Positions 29,671 through 39,632 of a stretch of 64,000 nucleotides of DNA are shown here, piece after piece. Under the pieces are notes generated by a model. It made no database searches, was not told the DNA's origin, and worked only from the letters and a program-made list of their open reading frames with translations. Source of the DNA: JALORV01 sp963724365 (GTDB taxonomy: Bacteria > Pseudomonadota > Gammaproteobacteria > Burkholderiales > Burkholderiaceae_F); assembly GCA_963724365.1 (NCBI GenBank), contig CAVRUR010000001.1, forward strand, positions 124,001 through 188,000, written 5' to 3'. The position numbers and the translations under genes are program-made. Position 1 is the first letter of the stretch. Every line of letters begins with the position of its first letter.

Positions 29671-31899
29671 TTAGCGTGTGGAAGCCAGCGCGCGCTCGGA
29701 AACGATCTTCGGCGTAATGAAGATGATCAGTTCCGTCTTGTCATTGATCTTGCTGGTGGTCTTGAAGAGCCAGCCCAGGTACGGAATGTCGCCCAGAAAC
29801 GGAATCTTGGTCGTCTGCATGCGCTCCGACTGCTCGTAGATGCCACCGAGGACAACCGTGCCACCGTTTTCGACCAGCACCTGGGTCTGGACCGCCTTGG
29901 TGTCGATCGCCGGACCCGCCGTGGTCTCCTGGCCGCGTGAATCCTTGTTGACCTTGACGTCCATGAAGATCGCGCCCTCCGGCGTGATCTGTGGCGTCAC
30001 TTCCAGCTTGAGCACCGCCTTGCGGAAGGCCACCGACGTCGCACCGCTCGATGTCGCCTGCTGGTACGGGATCTCCGTGCCCTGCTCGATCACCGCCTTG
30101 ACCTTGTCGGCCGTGACCACGCGCGGGCTCGAGATGATCTTGCCGAGGCCGTCTGTTTCCAGCGCAGAAACCTCAAGCTGAAGAACGCGCGACAGGCTGG
30201 CATTCACCAACGTCAGCGCAAAGCCGGCGGGGTTGTAACCGCCGAGCCCAACGGCCGGCAGGTTGACGAAGTTCGACGTCTGCGTCAGGTTGGTCGTGCT
30301 CGATCCGCCCGGACCCCCGGCGGCACTCGTCGTAGTGGTCACCGTGCCCCCCGGGCCGGTCGCGATACTGGGTCCCAGTCCGCCGAGCGTGCCGTACGCC
30401 CCGGTTCCGCCGATCTGCTGCGGGTAACCGGTATTGCCGCCCAAGCGCACGCCGAGCGAACGCGAGAACTTGTCGTCGGCCTCGACGATGCGCGCCTCGA
30501 TCAGGACCTGCGGAACCGGAATGTCGATCCGCTGCAGCAGCCGGCGGACTTCCTCCAGCCGGGACGCCGTGTCCTGCACGAACATCTGATTCGTGCGCGG
30601 ATCGACAGCGACACTGCCGCGCTTGGACAGCAGTCGCTGCTTGTCGTCAACCAGCAGGCGGCGGACCTCCTCGGCCTTCTGATAGTTGACGACGAAGGCC
30701 TCGGACCGCAGCGGCTCGAGTTCCTGGATCTGGTTGCGTGCTTCGAGTTCGAGCTTTTCCTTGGTCGCAATCTCGTCACGCGGCGCGACCAGCAGAACGT
30801 TGCCGTTCTTGCGCATGTCCAGGCCCTTGGACTGCAGGATGATGTCGAGCGCCTGGTCCCACGGAACGTCCTTCAGCCGCAGCGTGATCGTGCCGCCGAC
30901 GGAGTCGCTGGTGATGATGTTCAGATTAGTGAAGTCAGCAATGACCTGCAGCAGAGAGCGCACGTCGACGTTCTGGAAGTTGAGCGACAGTCGCTCGCCC
31001 TGGTAGCCCTGGCGCGTGCCCTGGAACAGGCGCTGCGGGTCCTCCTTGACCGGCCGAACCTCGAGCACGAAGCGCGTATCGCTCTGGTAGGCATTGTGTT
31101 CCCACAGGCCGCGCGGCTCGACGATCAGGCGCGCCGTGCTGCCCTGCTGGCTCGCCGACAGGTTGTTGACCGGCGTGGCGAAGTCGGAAACATCGAGACG
31201 GCGCTTGAGCGAGTCCGGCAGCGTCGTGTTCAGGAAGTCGACAACAACGGTATTGCCCTGCTGCCGGATATCAACGTTGGTGTTCGGATCAGACAGGTCG
31301 ATGATCACCCGGCCTTCGCCTTCGGCACCGCGACGGAAATCGACACCGCGCAGCGCACGTCCGCTCACCGGTGCCGCCGCGGTATAGCCGGTCGAAGGTG
31401 TCGCGGCGGCCGAGGTCGCCTCCGGTGCCGCGGCCGCAGCCGCTGCTGCGCCGGTCGGACGGAAGGTGGTCGTATCGGTTGCACCACCCAGCGCGACAAG
31501 AATTCTCTTGCCATCGACGCTGACCGCGTGCGTCAGCGGACGTTTCAGGTTCAGCACGACCCGCGAGCGGCCCTGCGCCTGCACGATGTTCACCGAGCGC
31601 AGGTCACCCTGGTTGATTTCGACCAGGTTGCGGCCGATTGCGTTGACTGCGCCCGGCAGGTCGAGCGCAACCCGCGCCGGGTTGGCGACCGAGAAGCTGG
31701 CCGGCGTGCCCTGGACCGCATTCTTCATGTCGATGGTCAGCACGATGCCGGTGGGCGTCTGCGTCGCATCCACGCGTTCGATCGCGTTGCTGGCATCCGC
31801 CGCCGGGGTTTGCGCACCCGCCAACGCGGCGCATGTGGCCAGGCCGGCGAACGCCAGCTTGGACAGCACCTTGACGAGACCCTTGATCGACATCCTCAT
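29671..31899 (-). CDS. pilQ: Type IV pilus secretin PilQ
   Basis: PilQ is the outer-membrane ring through which the type IV pilus passes. From ATG 31899, overlapping the pilP stop (ATGA), it has 742 residues. There is a signal peptide (ending ALAGA-Q), two AMIN domains (about 35-130 and 165-255, RGVDFRRGAEGEGRVIIDLSDP), and an STN/N0 domain (LNFQNVDVRSLLQVIADFTN). A secretin N domain and the secretin core follow, with VPQVLIEARIVEADDKFSRS and LGDIPYLGWLFKTTSKINDKTEL near the end. It is last in pilMNOPQ. Confidence 0.97.
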   Translation of the reverse strand: MRMSIKGLVKVLSKLAFAGLATCAALAGAQTPAADASNAIERVDATQTPTGIVLTIDMKNAVQGTPASFSVANPARVALDLPGAVNAIGRNLVEINQGDLRSVNIVQAQGRSRVVLNLKRPLTHAVSVDGKRILVALGGATDTTTFRPTGAAAAAAAAPEATSAAATPSTGYTAAAPVSGRALRGVDFRRGAEGEGRVIIDLSDPNTNVDIRQQGNTVVVDFLNTTLPDSLKRRLDVSDFATPVNNLSASQQGSTARLIVEPRGLWEHNAYQSDTRFVLEVRPVKEDPQRLFQGTRQGYQGERLSLNFQNVDVRSLLQVIADFTNLNIITSDSVGGTITLRLKDVPWDQALDIILQSKGLDMRKNGNVLLVAPRDEIATKEKLELEARNQIQELEPLRSEAFVVNYQKAEEVRRLLVDDKQRLLSKRGSVAVDPRTNQMFVQDTASRLEEVRRLLQRIDIPVPQVLIEARIVEADDKFSRSLGVRLGGNTGYPQQIGGTGAYGTLGGLGPSIATGPGGTVTTTTSAAGGPGGSSTTNLTQTSNFVNLPAVGLGGYNPAGFALTLVNASLSRVLQLEVSALETDGLGKIISSPRVVTADKVKAVIEQGTEIPYQQATSSGATSVAFRKAVLKLEVTPQITPEGAIFMDVKVNKDSRGQETTAGPAIDTKAVQTQVLVENGGTVVLGGIYEQSERMQTTKIPFLGDIPYLGWLFKTTSKINDKTELIIFITPKIVSERALASTR

Positions 31900-32465
31900 C
31901 GCTTGCTCCCTTGCCGCGCGGCGGCCTCCTGCAGCTCCAGCTTCGTGGGTCGTTCGACCCACTCACCGGCGGCATCCTGGACGATTTCCTTGAGATCCAC
32001 TTCTGTTTCCGAAATCTTCGTGACGAGCCCGAAGTTCTGGCCCATGTAGTTGCCCGCCTTCACCATGAAGGTCTGGCCCGAGGCATCGATCAGCGCGACA
32101 TTGTTGCCTTGCTGCCGCAGCGTGCCGACCATCTTGAGCTGATCGAGCGGGAAGCCCTCGAGCGCCTCGCGGCGACGGTCCAGGTCCGGCTTGATGGCGC
32201 TAGTGCTGGCGCGTGTCTGCGCCTGGCGTGCCACCGCAAGCACCATTTTCTGTGCGTCGAATGGGTCGATCAGCGCCTTCGCCTCGTAGGTAAAGGGTGA
32301 GAACTGCTTTGGCTCGGGCACGGGCTGCGTCGTCGGCCGCATGGCCTTGCGCGTGTCGTCCATCCAGCCGCGCAGTTCGCTTTCGCTGCCACCGCCGCAG
32401 GCGGCGAGGCTGGAGGCGGCGACGATCAGCGCAGCCAGACGCATCGGTTTGGTCACATCCATCAT
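31896..32465 (-). CDS. pilP: Type IV pilus assembly lipoprotein PilP
   Basis: PilP is an inner-membrane lipoprotein that joins PilN/PilO to the PilQ secretin. The 189-residue precursor has lipobox SLAAC (Cys about 22), then FSPFTYEAKALIDPFD and EGFPLDQLKMVGTLRQQGN, and AGNYMGQNFGLVTKISETEVDLKEIVQD, the conserved beta domain. It overlaps pilO and pilQ by four bases each. Confidence 0.96.
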   Translation of the reverse strand: MMDVTKPMRLAALIVAASSLAACGGGSESELRGWMDDTRKAMRPTTQPVPEPKQFSPFTYEAKALIDPFDAQKMVLAVARQAQTRASTSAIKPDLDRRREALEGFPLDQLKMVGTLRQQGNNVALIDASGQTFMVKAGNYMGQNFGLVTKISETEVDLKEIVQDAAGEWVERPTKLELQEAAARQGSKR

Positions 32466-33106
32466 TTTGCCGGCCCCTTCGTGGCCGCCTGCTTCGCCTT
32501 GCGCTGATTGGCGAGTTCGTCAGCATCGAGGTAGCGATAGGTCTTCGCCGTGGCATCCAGTGTCAGAGCCCCGCTCTTGCCCGCGGCGAGATTCAGGTTG
32601 TTCAGCGTGACGATGCGCGGCAAATTGGCGATGTCGCTCGCGAAGGCACCCAGGTCGTGGTACTTGCCGGCCAGCTTGATCGCGATCGGCAGTTCGGCGT
32701 AGTACTCCTTGACGTTGGTCTGGCCGGGCTTGAAGAGTTCGAAGTCCAGTCCGCGGCCGACGCCGGCCTGGTTGATATCGGACAGCAGTGCGTCCATCTC
32801 TGACTTGCTCGGCAGCTGCTTTTCCAGCGTCAGCACGTACTGGCTGACCTGCTCGCGCTGCTTGCGCAGTTCGTCGAGATTGATCGCCTGCTGCAGCTTG
32901 TTCTTGTACTCGTCCTTCAGCTTCAGCTCTTCAGCGTGTAGCTGTTCAAGCTGCTCCTTCTGGCTGCTCCACAGGCCAAACCAGCCGCCGACACCAAACG
33001 CGATGATGACGACCAGCCAGAGTACAAACCGGGGCGCGGCCGGCCAGGTGCCGACGTTGTCCAGGGCCAGGCCCCGGAATTGCGAGAGTAGGTCTCGACT
33101 TGCCAT
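32462..33106 (-). CDS. pilO: Type IV pilus inner-membrane protein PilO
   Basis: A 214-residue bitopic protein: one helix at about 27-45, then a coiled-coil (about 50-105, rich in Glu, Lys and Leu) and a ferredoxin-like C-domain with SDINQAGVGRGLDFELFKPG and LPIAIKLAGKYHDLGAFASD. It forms a heterodimer with PilN in the alignment complex. It follows pilN by 18 bases and overlaps pilP. Confidence 0.96.
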   Translation of the reverse strand: MASRDLLSQFRGLALDNVGTWPAAPRFVLWLVVIIAFGVGGWFGLWSSQKEQLEQLHAEELKLKDEYKNKLQQAINLDELRKQREQVSQYVLTLEKQLPSKSEMDALLSDINQAGVGRGLDFELFKPGQTNVKEYYAELPIAIKLAGKYHDLGAFASDIANLPRIVTLNNLNLAAGKSGALTLDATAKTYRYLDADELANQRKAKQAATKGPAK

Positions 33107-33124
33107 CAGTGCCTCTGCGTCGCG

Positions 33125-33829
33125 CTATTTCTTCGGAGCCGCTGTCGCGGCGGAGGGCGTCGGCGATGCCACTGCCGGCGTGGTCGCACCGGTCGCGACG
33201 GCCGAGGCTGGCACGCCTGCGGCCGGCTTCGGTTGCGCCTGCTGCTGCTGCAACTGCGTACGCTCAGGTGTCGGCTTCAATGTGAAATTCAGCGCGAACT
33301 CGAACACGCGACGGTTCATGCCCGTCGGGCCCTGACCGGAGACCTTGATTTCGATAAGTTCAGGACGCTCGAGCACCCGCGAGTTGTTCTGCAGATTGCG
33401 CAGGAATTCGGAGACGCGTTCGTTCGACGCCGCCCATCCGGTGACATTGACCTTCCGTTCTTCCTGCTTGATCGAGCGCAGGTAGATGCCCTCCGGTACC
33501 TGCTTGGCCACTTCATCGAGGAGATAGACCGGCTGGTTGCGGTCGGCTTGCAGATCCTCGACCGCGCGTTGACGTGCACGCAAGCCATCGATCTCCTGCC
33601 GCAACGTCGCGATTTCCTTGATCTGGGTATCGAGCTTGCGATTCTCGTTGCGCACGAATTCGTTGCGGGCTTCCTGGTTTGCGATATAGCCCTGCAGCAC
33701 CGACCAGACCACCGCGACCATCATCAGGCCCGCGACCGCCGACAGCGCCGTCAGTGCCCAGAAGAGCTTTTTCTGCCGCTCGCGCTTGGCAGCGCGATGC
33801 GGCAATAGATTGACGCGCGGAGCGGTCAT
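33125..33829 (-). CDS. pilN: Type IV pilus inner-membrane protein PilN
   Basis: A 234-residue protein starting MTAPRVNLLPHRAAKRERQK; the INLLP-type motif binds the cleft of PilM. A membrane helix lies at about 22-43, then a coiled-coil and a ferredoxin-like domain. The last 45 residues are Gln/Pro/Ala-rich and beyond the usual length, a low-complexity tail. Its start overlaps the pilM stop by four bases. Confidence 0.95.
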   Translation of the reverse strand: MTAPRVNLLPHRAAKRERQKKLFWALTALSAVAGLMMVAVVWSVLQGYIANQEARNEFVRNENRKLDTQIKEIATLRQEIDGLRARQRAVEDLQADRNQPVYLLDEVAKQVPEGIYLRSIKQEERKVNVTGWAASNERVSEFLRNLQNNSRVLERPELIEIKVSGQGPTGMNRRVFEFALNFTLKPTPERTQLQQQQAQPKPAAGVPASAVATGATTPAVASPTPSAATAAPKK

Positions 33830-34902
33830 TTATCAAACCTCCGCATCGCCAGGCCGCATGGCGTCAGCAGCGCCGGCGCATCCATCCGCAATTGCTTCTC
33901 TCGGATGTTGGGCGACACTTCCATCCCCTTGAACGGCGAGATGACCGACGTCGGCACCTGGGCGCGCTCCATCAGCGCATCCGGCAACCCCGTGAGGACC
34001 GCCGATCCGCCCGCCAGCATGATCTGATCGACCCGGCTGTACGGGGTCGACGTGAAGAAGAACTGCAGGGCCCGCGTGATTTCCGTGGCCGCCGTGTCGA
34101 TGAAGGGACGCAGCACAGTCGTCTCGTAGTCGGCCGGGAGGTCGCCGCTGCGTTTTTTCAGTTCGGCCTCCTCGGTCGGGATGCCGTACGCACGCGAGAT
34201 GTCGCCGGTGAGTTGCTGGCCACCGAACGGCTGCTCACGCTCGTAGATGGCTTCGCCGTCATGCATGACGGTCACACTGGTGGTGTTGGCACCGATGTAG
34301 AACACCGCAATCACCAGACCTTCACCCGAATTCGGCAGCTGTTCGATCAGACGTTCGATCGCCGACCGCGCGGTATACGACTCGACATCCACGACCACCG
34401 GCTTAAGTCCGGCCGCCTGCGCCACTGCAATGCGGTCTTCGACCTTTTCCTTGCGCGAAGCGGCGATCAGCACCTCGACATCATCCGGCGCGTTGGGGAT
34501 CGGTCCCAGCACCTGGAAGTCCAGGCTGACTTCGTCGAGCGCAAACGGGATGTACTGGTTGGCCTCGCTCTCCACCTGCATTTCGAGTTCTTCTTCGCGC
34601 AGGTTGCCGGGCAAGGCAATACGTTTGGTAATGACGGCGGAGGCTGGCAGCGCCATCGCCACGTTGCGGATCTTGCCGCCGGCGCGGCGCCAGGCCCGCT
34701 TGACGGCATCAGCGACGACATCGATCTTGTCGACGTTGCCATCGACGACCGCACCACGCGGCAGCGGCTCGATGGCATAGCGCTCGAGCCGCATCGTGCC
34801 CTTGCCGGCTTCGGACAGCTCGACGATCTTGACGCTGGACGAGCCGATGTCGAGCCCGATCAGCGGCGGCGTCTTGGTTGCAAAGGGCAGATCGAATGCC
34901 AA
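33826..34902 (-). CDS. pilM: Type IV pilus actin-like protein PilM
   Basis: PilM is a cytoplasmic actin-fold ATP-binding protein that anchors PilN and links the pilus motor to the alignment complex. The 358 residues show LIGLDIGSSSVKIVELSEAG (phosphate 1), YIGANTTSVTVMHDGEAI (phosphate 2) and MLAGGSAVLTGLPDAL (adenosine motif). First gene of pilMNOPQ, and divergent from mrcA, an arrangement conserved in Beta- and Gammaproteobacteria. Confidence 0.96.
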   Translation of the reverse strand: MAFDLPFATKTPPLIGLDIGSSSVKIVELSEAGKGTMRLERYAIEPLPRGAVVDGNVDKIDVVADAVKRAWRRAGGKIRNVAMALPASAVITKRIALPGNLREEELEMQVESEANQYIPFALDEVSLDFQVLGPIPNAPDDVEVLIAASRKEKVEDRIAVAQAAGLKPVVVDVESYTARSAIERLIEQLPNSGEGLVIAVFYIGANTTSVTVMHDGEAIYEREQPFGGQQLTGDISRAYGIPTEEAELKKRSGDLPADYETTVLRPFIDTAATEITRALQFFFTSTPYSRVDQIMLAGGSAVLTGLPDALMERAQVPTSVISPFKGMEVSPNIREKQLRMDAPALLTPCGLAMRRFDK

Positions 34903-35302
34903 GGCGGTACTCCCTGCGACAGTCTCAGCTCGGTGTCACTCGGATTCGAGGGATCCGCGGACAAGTGAAGGGACACCCGCCCCCTGGCCTCCAAAACGCC
35001 CGGTTTGGACCCGGTTTTTCCTTATCTTTCGAGCGTTTACCGCGTTTTTGTCGGATGGCACTTGAGATCCTAGCAACATAAACAAGTCAACTACAAGCCC
35101 CGCGTTCGGCCTAACCGTGCCTCTTTTGAGGGATTAACAACGAACCGTTCGTGACGAGGTGCGTCCAACGCCTACGGTTCGCCGGAAATCATCATCGGTC
35201 CCGGCCGTTGATTGCACGGCTCCTATAATTCCCGAACCTTCGTGCGGCGAAGCGCAAATAAGCGGTCACTCGCACGCCCAGTTCCCTCCAGCAACGGCTC
35301 CA
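34903..35302. promoter_or_regulatory. Divergent intergenic region between pilM and mrcA
   Basis: About 400 bases without a supported gene; both pilM and mrcA promoters should lie here. A consensus TATAAT stands at 35224-35229 on the plus strand, 74 bases before the preferred mrcA start, but no good -35 lies 16-18 bases upstream. TTGACT on the minus strand (about 35084-35089) is a candidate -35 for pilM, without a convincing -10. AT content is visibly higher than in the flanking genes. Confidence 0.45.
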
Positions 35303-37678
35303 GTGTCCGCAGACAAGCACGGCATCGATAGCGAAACGTCCCGACCTGGCGCTGCGCGTCCCTGGTATGCGACGGCATTGCTCTGGGCCGGCGGACTGGC
35401 TGGCGCCGTCGTTTTGGCGGCAGCGCTGCTGCTGACGTTTGCCTTTGCCGTGGTCTATTCGAATCTGCCGCCCATCGACGCGCTGACTGACTATCGCCCG
35501 AAGATTCCGCTGCGGGTCTGGACGGCCGATGGCCTGCTGATCGGGGAGTTCGGCGAGGAACGCCGCGACTTCGTGGCGGTGGCCGAGATGCCCGACCTTA
35601 TGAAGAAGGCGATCCTGGCTGCCGAGGATGACCGCTTCTATGAGCACCACGGCGTCCACTACGCTGGGCTATTGCGTGCAGCGCTGTCGAACTTCGTGTC
35701 CGGCCGCCGCGGACAGGGCGGCAGCACGATCACCATGCAGGTCGCGCGCAACTTCTTTCTCAGCTCGGAGCGCAGCTACATCCGCAAGATTTATGAGATT
35801 GCACTTGCCTACAAGATCGAATCGTCGCTGTCCAAGGACCGCATCTTCGAGGTCTACGCGAACCAGATCTTCCTCGGCCAGCGTGCCTATGGCTTTGCCG
35901 CTGCCTCGCAGGTCTACTTCGGCAAGAAGCTCAAGGACCTGACCGTCGCTGAGATGGCCATTCTGGCCGGCCTGCCGGTGGCGCCCAGCGCCTATAACCC
36001 GTTCGTCAATCCGAAGCGGGCAAAGAGCCGACAGGAGTACGTCCTCACGCGCATGCTCGACCTCGGCTACATCGACCGACCTACCTTTGAGACGGCACTG
36101 GCGCAGGAACTGCGGCCGCGCAGTGCCAACACCGTCGCGAACGAGGCCCCACGAGTGCGGCTGCATGCGGAATACGCGGCCGAACTTGCGCGCCAGCTCG
36201 TCTTCGAAGTGTTCCGCGATGAGACGTACACCCGCGGACTCAACGTCACCACGACGATACGGCGCGACGATCAGGACAGTGCCTATGCGGCGCTGCGCCG
36301 GCAGGTGCTCGAGTACGACCGCAAGTACGGCTACCGCGGCCCCGAGGCCTTTATCGATCTCACCTCCGACCCGGCGACGCGCGATCAACGGATCGAGGAT
36401 GCCCTGGTCGAGGCGATCGAAAGCCCCAACCTGTTCCCCGCTGTCGTCCTCGAGGCGTCTCCCACACTGGTGCGCGTCGCACCGCAGGGAGCGCAGCCGA
36501 TCGATATCACGGGCGACGGACTGAAATTCGTCGCGCAATCACTGTCCGCCAAGGCCCAACCGAGTCGAAAGATCGTTCCTGGCGCGGTCGTGCGCGTGGC
36601 ACGCAATGACAAGTCCGGCTGGGCGATCGTCCAGTTGCCACAGGTCGAGGCGGCGTTCATTTCAGCCAGTTCGCGCGATGGCGCGGTCCGTGCGCTCGTG
36701 GGCGGCTTCGACTTCAATCTCAACAAGTTCAACCATGTCACGCAGGCCTGGCGCCAGCCCGGCTCGAGTTTCAAACCGTTCATCTACTCGGCGTCGCTGG
36801 AGAAGGGTTTCACGCCGAGCACACTGATCAACGATGCGCCGCTGTCGATCGATCCGAACCTGACCGGCGGCCAGGTCTGGGAGCCGAAGAATTACGACGG
36901 CAAGTTCGAGGGGCCGCTGCGACTACGGCAGGGCCTGGCCAAGTCGAAGAATCTGGTCTCGATCCGCATCCTCCAGGCAATCGGCCCTCGCTTTGCACAG
37001 GACTGGATCGCGCGCTTCGGCTTCGAGGCCGACAAGCACCCGGCCTACCTGACCATGGCGCTCGGCGCGGGCTCGGTGACCCCATGGGTGCTGCTCAACG
37101 GCTACTCGGTATTTGCCAACGGGGGCTATGGACTGCAACTGCACCTGATCAGCAAGGTGACCGATGCCAATGGCAAGACCCTGATGGAAGCCAAGCCGGT
37201 CACGGCCGGCGACAAGGCCGTTCGTGTGTTGAACGAGCGCAACGCCTTCGTGATGGACAGCCTGCTGAAGGAAGTGGCGCGCACTGGAACGGCCGCGCGC
37301 GCATCGGCAGTCCTGAAGCGCGGTGACATCGGCGGCAAGACCGGCACCACGAACGACTCCCACGATGCCTGGTTCGCCGGATATGGCGGTGACCTCGTGG
37401 CTGTCGCCTGGATGGGATTCGACCAGCCGCGGCCACTGGGTGAACGCGAGACCGGCGGCGGACTGGCGCTGCCGATCTGGATTTCATATATGTCACGCGC
37501 GCTCAGCGGGGTGCCCGAGGAGGTTCGGTCCGCGCCGTCGGGCATTGTCCAACTCGGCGGTGAGTACTACTACGTCGAGCACCAGCCAGGCCAGGGGGTG
37601 GCAAGCATCGGCCTGGAAGATGGTCTGCCGCCGGAAGAGCAGGTCAAACGCGAAGCCGTCCGCGACCAGATTTTCTAG
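35303..37678 (+). CDS. mrcA: Penicillin-binding protein 1A (bifunctional transglycosylase/transpeptidase)
   Basis: PBP1A polymerises and crosslinks peptidoglycan. I choose GTG 35303; the frame is open to 35159, but that part holds a TATAAT box and no homology. From 35303 the protein has 791 residues: a membrane helix (about 22-47), the transglycosylase domain with catalytic Glu in ILAAEDDRFYEHHG and RGQGGSTITMQVARNFF, an OB-like insert, then the transpeptidase with SSFKP (Ser about 488), SKNLVS and KTGTT (about 676). Convergent with cyaY. Confidence 0.95.
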   Translation: MSADKHGIDSETSRPGAARPWYATALLWAGGLAGAVVLAAALLLTFAFAVVYSNLPPIDALTDYRPKIPLRVWTADGLLIGEFGEERRDFVAVAEMPDLMKKAILAAEDDRFYEHHGVHYAGLLRAALSNFVSGRRGQGGSTITMQVARNFFLSSERSYIRKIYEIALAYKIESSLSKDRIFEVYANQIFLGQRAYGFAAASQVYFGKKLKDLTVAEMAILAGLPVAPSAYNPFVNPKRAKSRQEYVLTRMLDLGYIDRPTFETALAQELRPRSANTVANEAPRVRLHAEYAAELARQLVFEVFRDETYTRGLNVTTTIRRDDQDSAYAALRRQVLEYDRKYGYRGPEAFIDLTSDPATRDQRIEDALVEAIESPNLFPAVVLEASPTLVRVAPQGAQPIDITGDGLKFVAQSLSAKAQPSRKIVPGAVVRVARNDKSGWAIVQLPQVEAAFISASSRDGAVRALVGGFDFNLNKFNHVTQAWRQPGSSFKPFIYSASLEKGFTPSTLINDAPLSIDPNLTGGQVWEPKNYDGKFEGPLRLRQGLAKSKNLVSIRILQAIGPRFAQDWIARFGFEADKHPAYLTMALGAGSVTPWVLLNGYSVFANGGYGLQLHLISKVTDANGKTLMEAKPVTAGDKAVRVLNERNAFVMDSLLKEVARTGTAARASAVLKRGDIGGKTGTTNDSHDAWFAGYGGDLVAVAWMGFDQPRPLGERETGGGLALPIWISYMSRALSGVPEEVRSAPSGIVQLGGEYYYVEHQPGQGVASIGLEDGLPPEEQVKREAVRDQIF

Positions 37679-37720
37679 TGAGTGCAGCCACGCTCGGCCG
37701 GTCGATCGGCCGGCCCGGTT

Positions 37721-38044
37721 TCAACCCGCCACTCGCCCGCTGAACACGACCGCGCTGCCGCCTTCGGCCGAGACGACCCGTGACAACGCCGCAAAGAATT
37801 CACTGCCGTCCCGCGTATCGCGCCATTCGCCTTCAACCCAGCCGTAGTGATGTGCGCCGCTGCGAGCCGCCAGCCACATCTGCTGCATCGGCGCCTGGCT
37901 GTTGACCACCACGCGCGACCCATCGGCAAGTTCAAGCGTCAGCACATTGCCTGCGCGCATCACTTCGATGTCGACGGCATCGGCGGCGCTCTCGATCGCG
38001 CGCAGCGCATCTTCGGCGCGTTCGAGGAATTCGGATTCCGTCAT
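37721..38044 (-). CDS. cyaY: Frataxin-like iron donor CyaY
   Basis: A 107-residue frataxin homologue. The acidic first helix (ESEFLERAEDALRAIESAAD), the beta strand VLTLELADGSRVVVNSQAPM and QMWLAARSGAHHYGW are diagnostic. It binds iron and modulates the Isc iron-sulfur cluster machinery. It is divergent from lptM-lysA, a layout common in Beta- and Gammaproteobacteria. Confidence 0.95.
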   Translation of the reverse strand: MTESEFLERAEDALRAIESAADAVDIEVMRAGNVLTLELADGSRVVVNSQAPMQQMWLAARSGAHHYGWVEGEWRDTRDGSEFFAALSRVVSAEGGSAVVFSGRVAG

Positions 38045-38062
38045 GTTAGATTTGTTCGCATC

Positions 38063-38287
38063 ATGTCTACGGCCCTCCGCTGCATTCTAGTCATCGCTTC
38101 GGCGGGCCTGGTCGCGGGTTGCGGCCAAAAGGGTCCGCTGTATCTGCCGCCGCCGGTCGCGGCACCGCAGTCAACGCCGAATGACCCGCCCGGTCAGCGG
38201 CCAAGCGAGCGGCCGAATGAGCGAGCAACTGAGCGCCCGACCGATCGGCCGTACCCCGACGTGCCGTCGACCAGCGACAGGAAATGA
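38063..38287 (+). CDS. lptM: LPS translocon maturation lipoprotein LptM
   Basis: A 74-residue lipoprotein with lipobox GLVAGC (Cys about 20) followed directly by GQKGPLYLP, the LptM/YifL signature. LptM assists disulfide maturation of LptD in the outer membrane. The tail after about residue 35 is low complexity, with a four-residue repeat RPSE, RPNE, RATE, RPTD. Its stop overlaps the lysA start (ATGA). Confidence 0.88.
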   Translation: MSTALRCILVIASAGLVAGCGQKGPLYLPPPVAAPQSTPNDPPGQRPSERPNERATERPTDRPYPDVPSTSDRK

Positions 38288-39563
38288 CGGCCGCGCGTCC
38301 CGCCGGCGCGGGATTCGACATCCACGACGGTGAGCTGAACTGCGAGGGCGTGGCCATCGCGCAACTGGCGGCCCGCTTCGGCACGCCGCTGTACGTCTAC
38401 TCGCGCGCCGCCATCACCGCGGCCTACATGTCGTACGCAGAGGCGCTGGCCGGTCGCGCGTCGCTTGTCTGCTACGCGATGAAGGCGAATTCCAACCTTG
38501 CCGTGTTGAACGTCCTCGCCCGGCTCGGCGCGGGCTTCGATATCGTCTCGGGCGGTGAACTTGCGCGGGTGCTGGCGGCGGGCGGAGCGGCCGGCAAGGT
38601 CGTATTTTCCGGCGTGGGCAAGAGCGAAGTCGAAATCGAGCAGGCGCTGGCCGTCGACATCCTGTGCTTCAACGTCGAGTCCGCGGCCGAATTGGAGCGC
38701 ATCGATGCCGTCGCTCGCCGCCTGGGACGACGTGCCCGAATATCGCTGCGCGTCAACCCGGACGTCGATGCCGGTACCCATCCCTACATTTCGACAGGCC
38801 TGAAGGACAACAAGTTTGGCGTGGGCATCGACGAGACGTTGCCGCTGTACGCAGGATGCCGCGCGACGGCCCGGACTCGAAGTGGTCGGCATCGATTGCC
38901 ACATCGGCTCCCAGATCACGGAACTCGCGCCGTACCTCGATGCTGCCGACCGCGTGCTCGATCTCGTCGAAGCGATCGAAGCGTGACGGCATCGGGCTGC
39001 ACCACATCGATTTCGGCGGCGGACTCGGCATACGCTACCGGCACGAGTCGCCGCCCAGCCAGCGGCGAGCTGGTGCGGGCACTGCTGCAGCGGGTCGACG
39101 CACGCGGCTTCGGAGCCAAGACCGTGATGTTCGAACCCGGTCGATCATGGTCGGCAATGCCGGCATGCTGGTGACACGGGTGGAGTACCTGAAGCACGGC
39201 GCGACCCGGAACTTCGCGATCGTCGATGCGGCGATGAACGATCTGCTGCGCCCGACGCTGTATGACGCCTGGATGGACGTCGTGCCGGTCGCGTCCCGTT
39301 CGGGACCGACCGCAGACCTACGACATCGTCGGTCCGATCTGCGAATCGGGCGACTGGCTGGCGCGCGACCGGGCCCTGTCTCTCGCGCCGGGCGATCTGC
39401 TGGCCATTAGCCGGAGCCGGTGCCTACGGCATGGCGATGAGTTCGAACTACAACACACGGCCGCGTGCAGCGGAGGTGATGGTCGACGGCGACCGCGCCT
39501 ATTGCCGTTCGCCGTCGCGAAACCGTTGCCGAGTTCTTCGCGGGCGAGTCGACGCTGCCCTAG
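38284..39563 (+). pseudogene. lysA: Diaminopimelate decarboxylase LysA, multiple frameshifts
   Basis: LysA decarboxylates meso-diaminopimelate to lysine with PLP. The first 185 codons are clean, including VCYAMKANSNLAVL (PLP lysine), GFDIVSGGEL and FSGVGKSEVEIE. Later family motifs are spread over three frames: VVGIDCHIGSQITEL, LHHIDFGGGLGIRY, KTVMFEPGRS, VGNAGMLVTRVEYLK, DIVGPICESGDWLARDR, AGAYGMAMSSNYNTRPRA and the end AEFFAGESTLP. Breaks lie near 38850, 38875, 38975, 39055, 39145, 39305, 39410 and 39510, mixed insertions and deletions. If real, the cell could not make lysine by this enzyme; error is more likely. Confidence 0.85.
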
Positions 39564-39632
39564 GTGGCGAAGGGTCGCACCGGGGCGGCCCTGCACCCCT
39601 GCACGTTTTACGTAACGACCCGCATTAAGGTC

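Noticed and set aside
35159..35302. N-terminal extension of PBP1A from GTG 35159
   Set aside because: The extra 48 codons have no PBP1A similarity and contain a TATAAT promoter-like box; GTG 35303 places the membrane anchor at the usual position.
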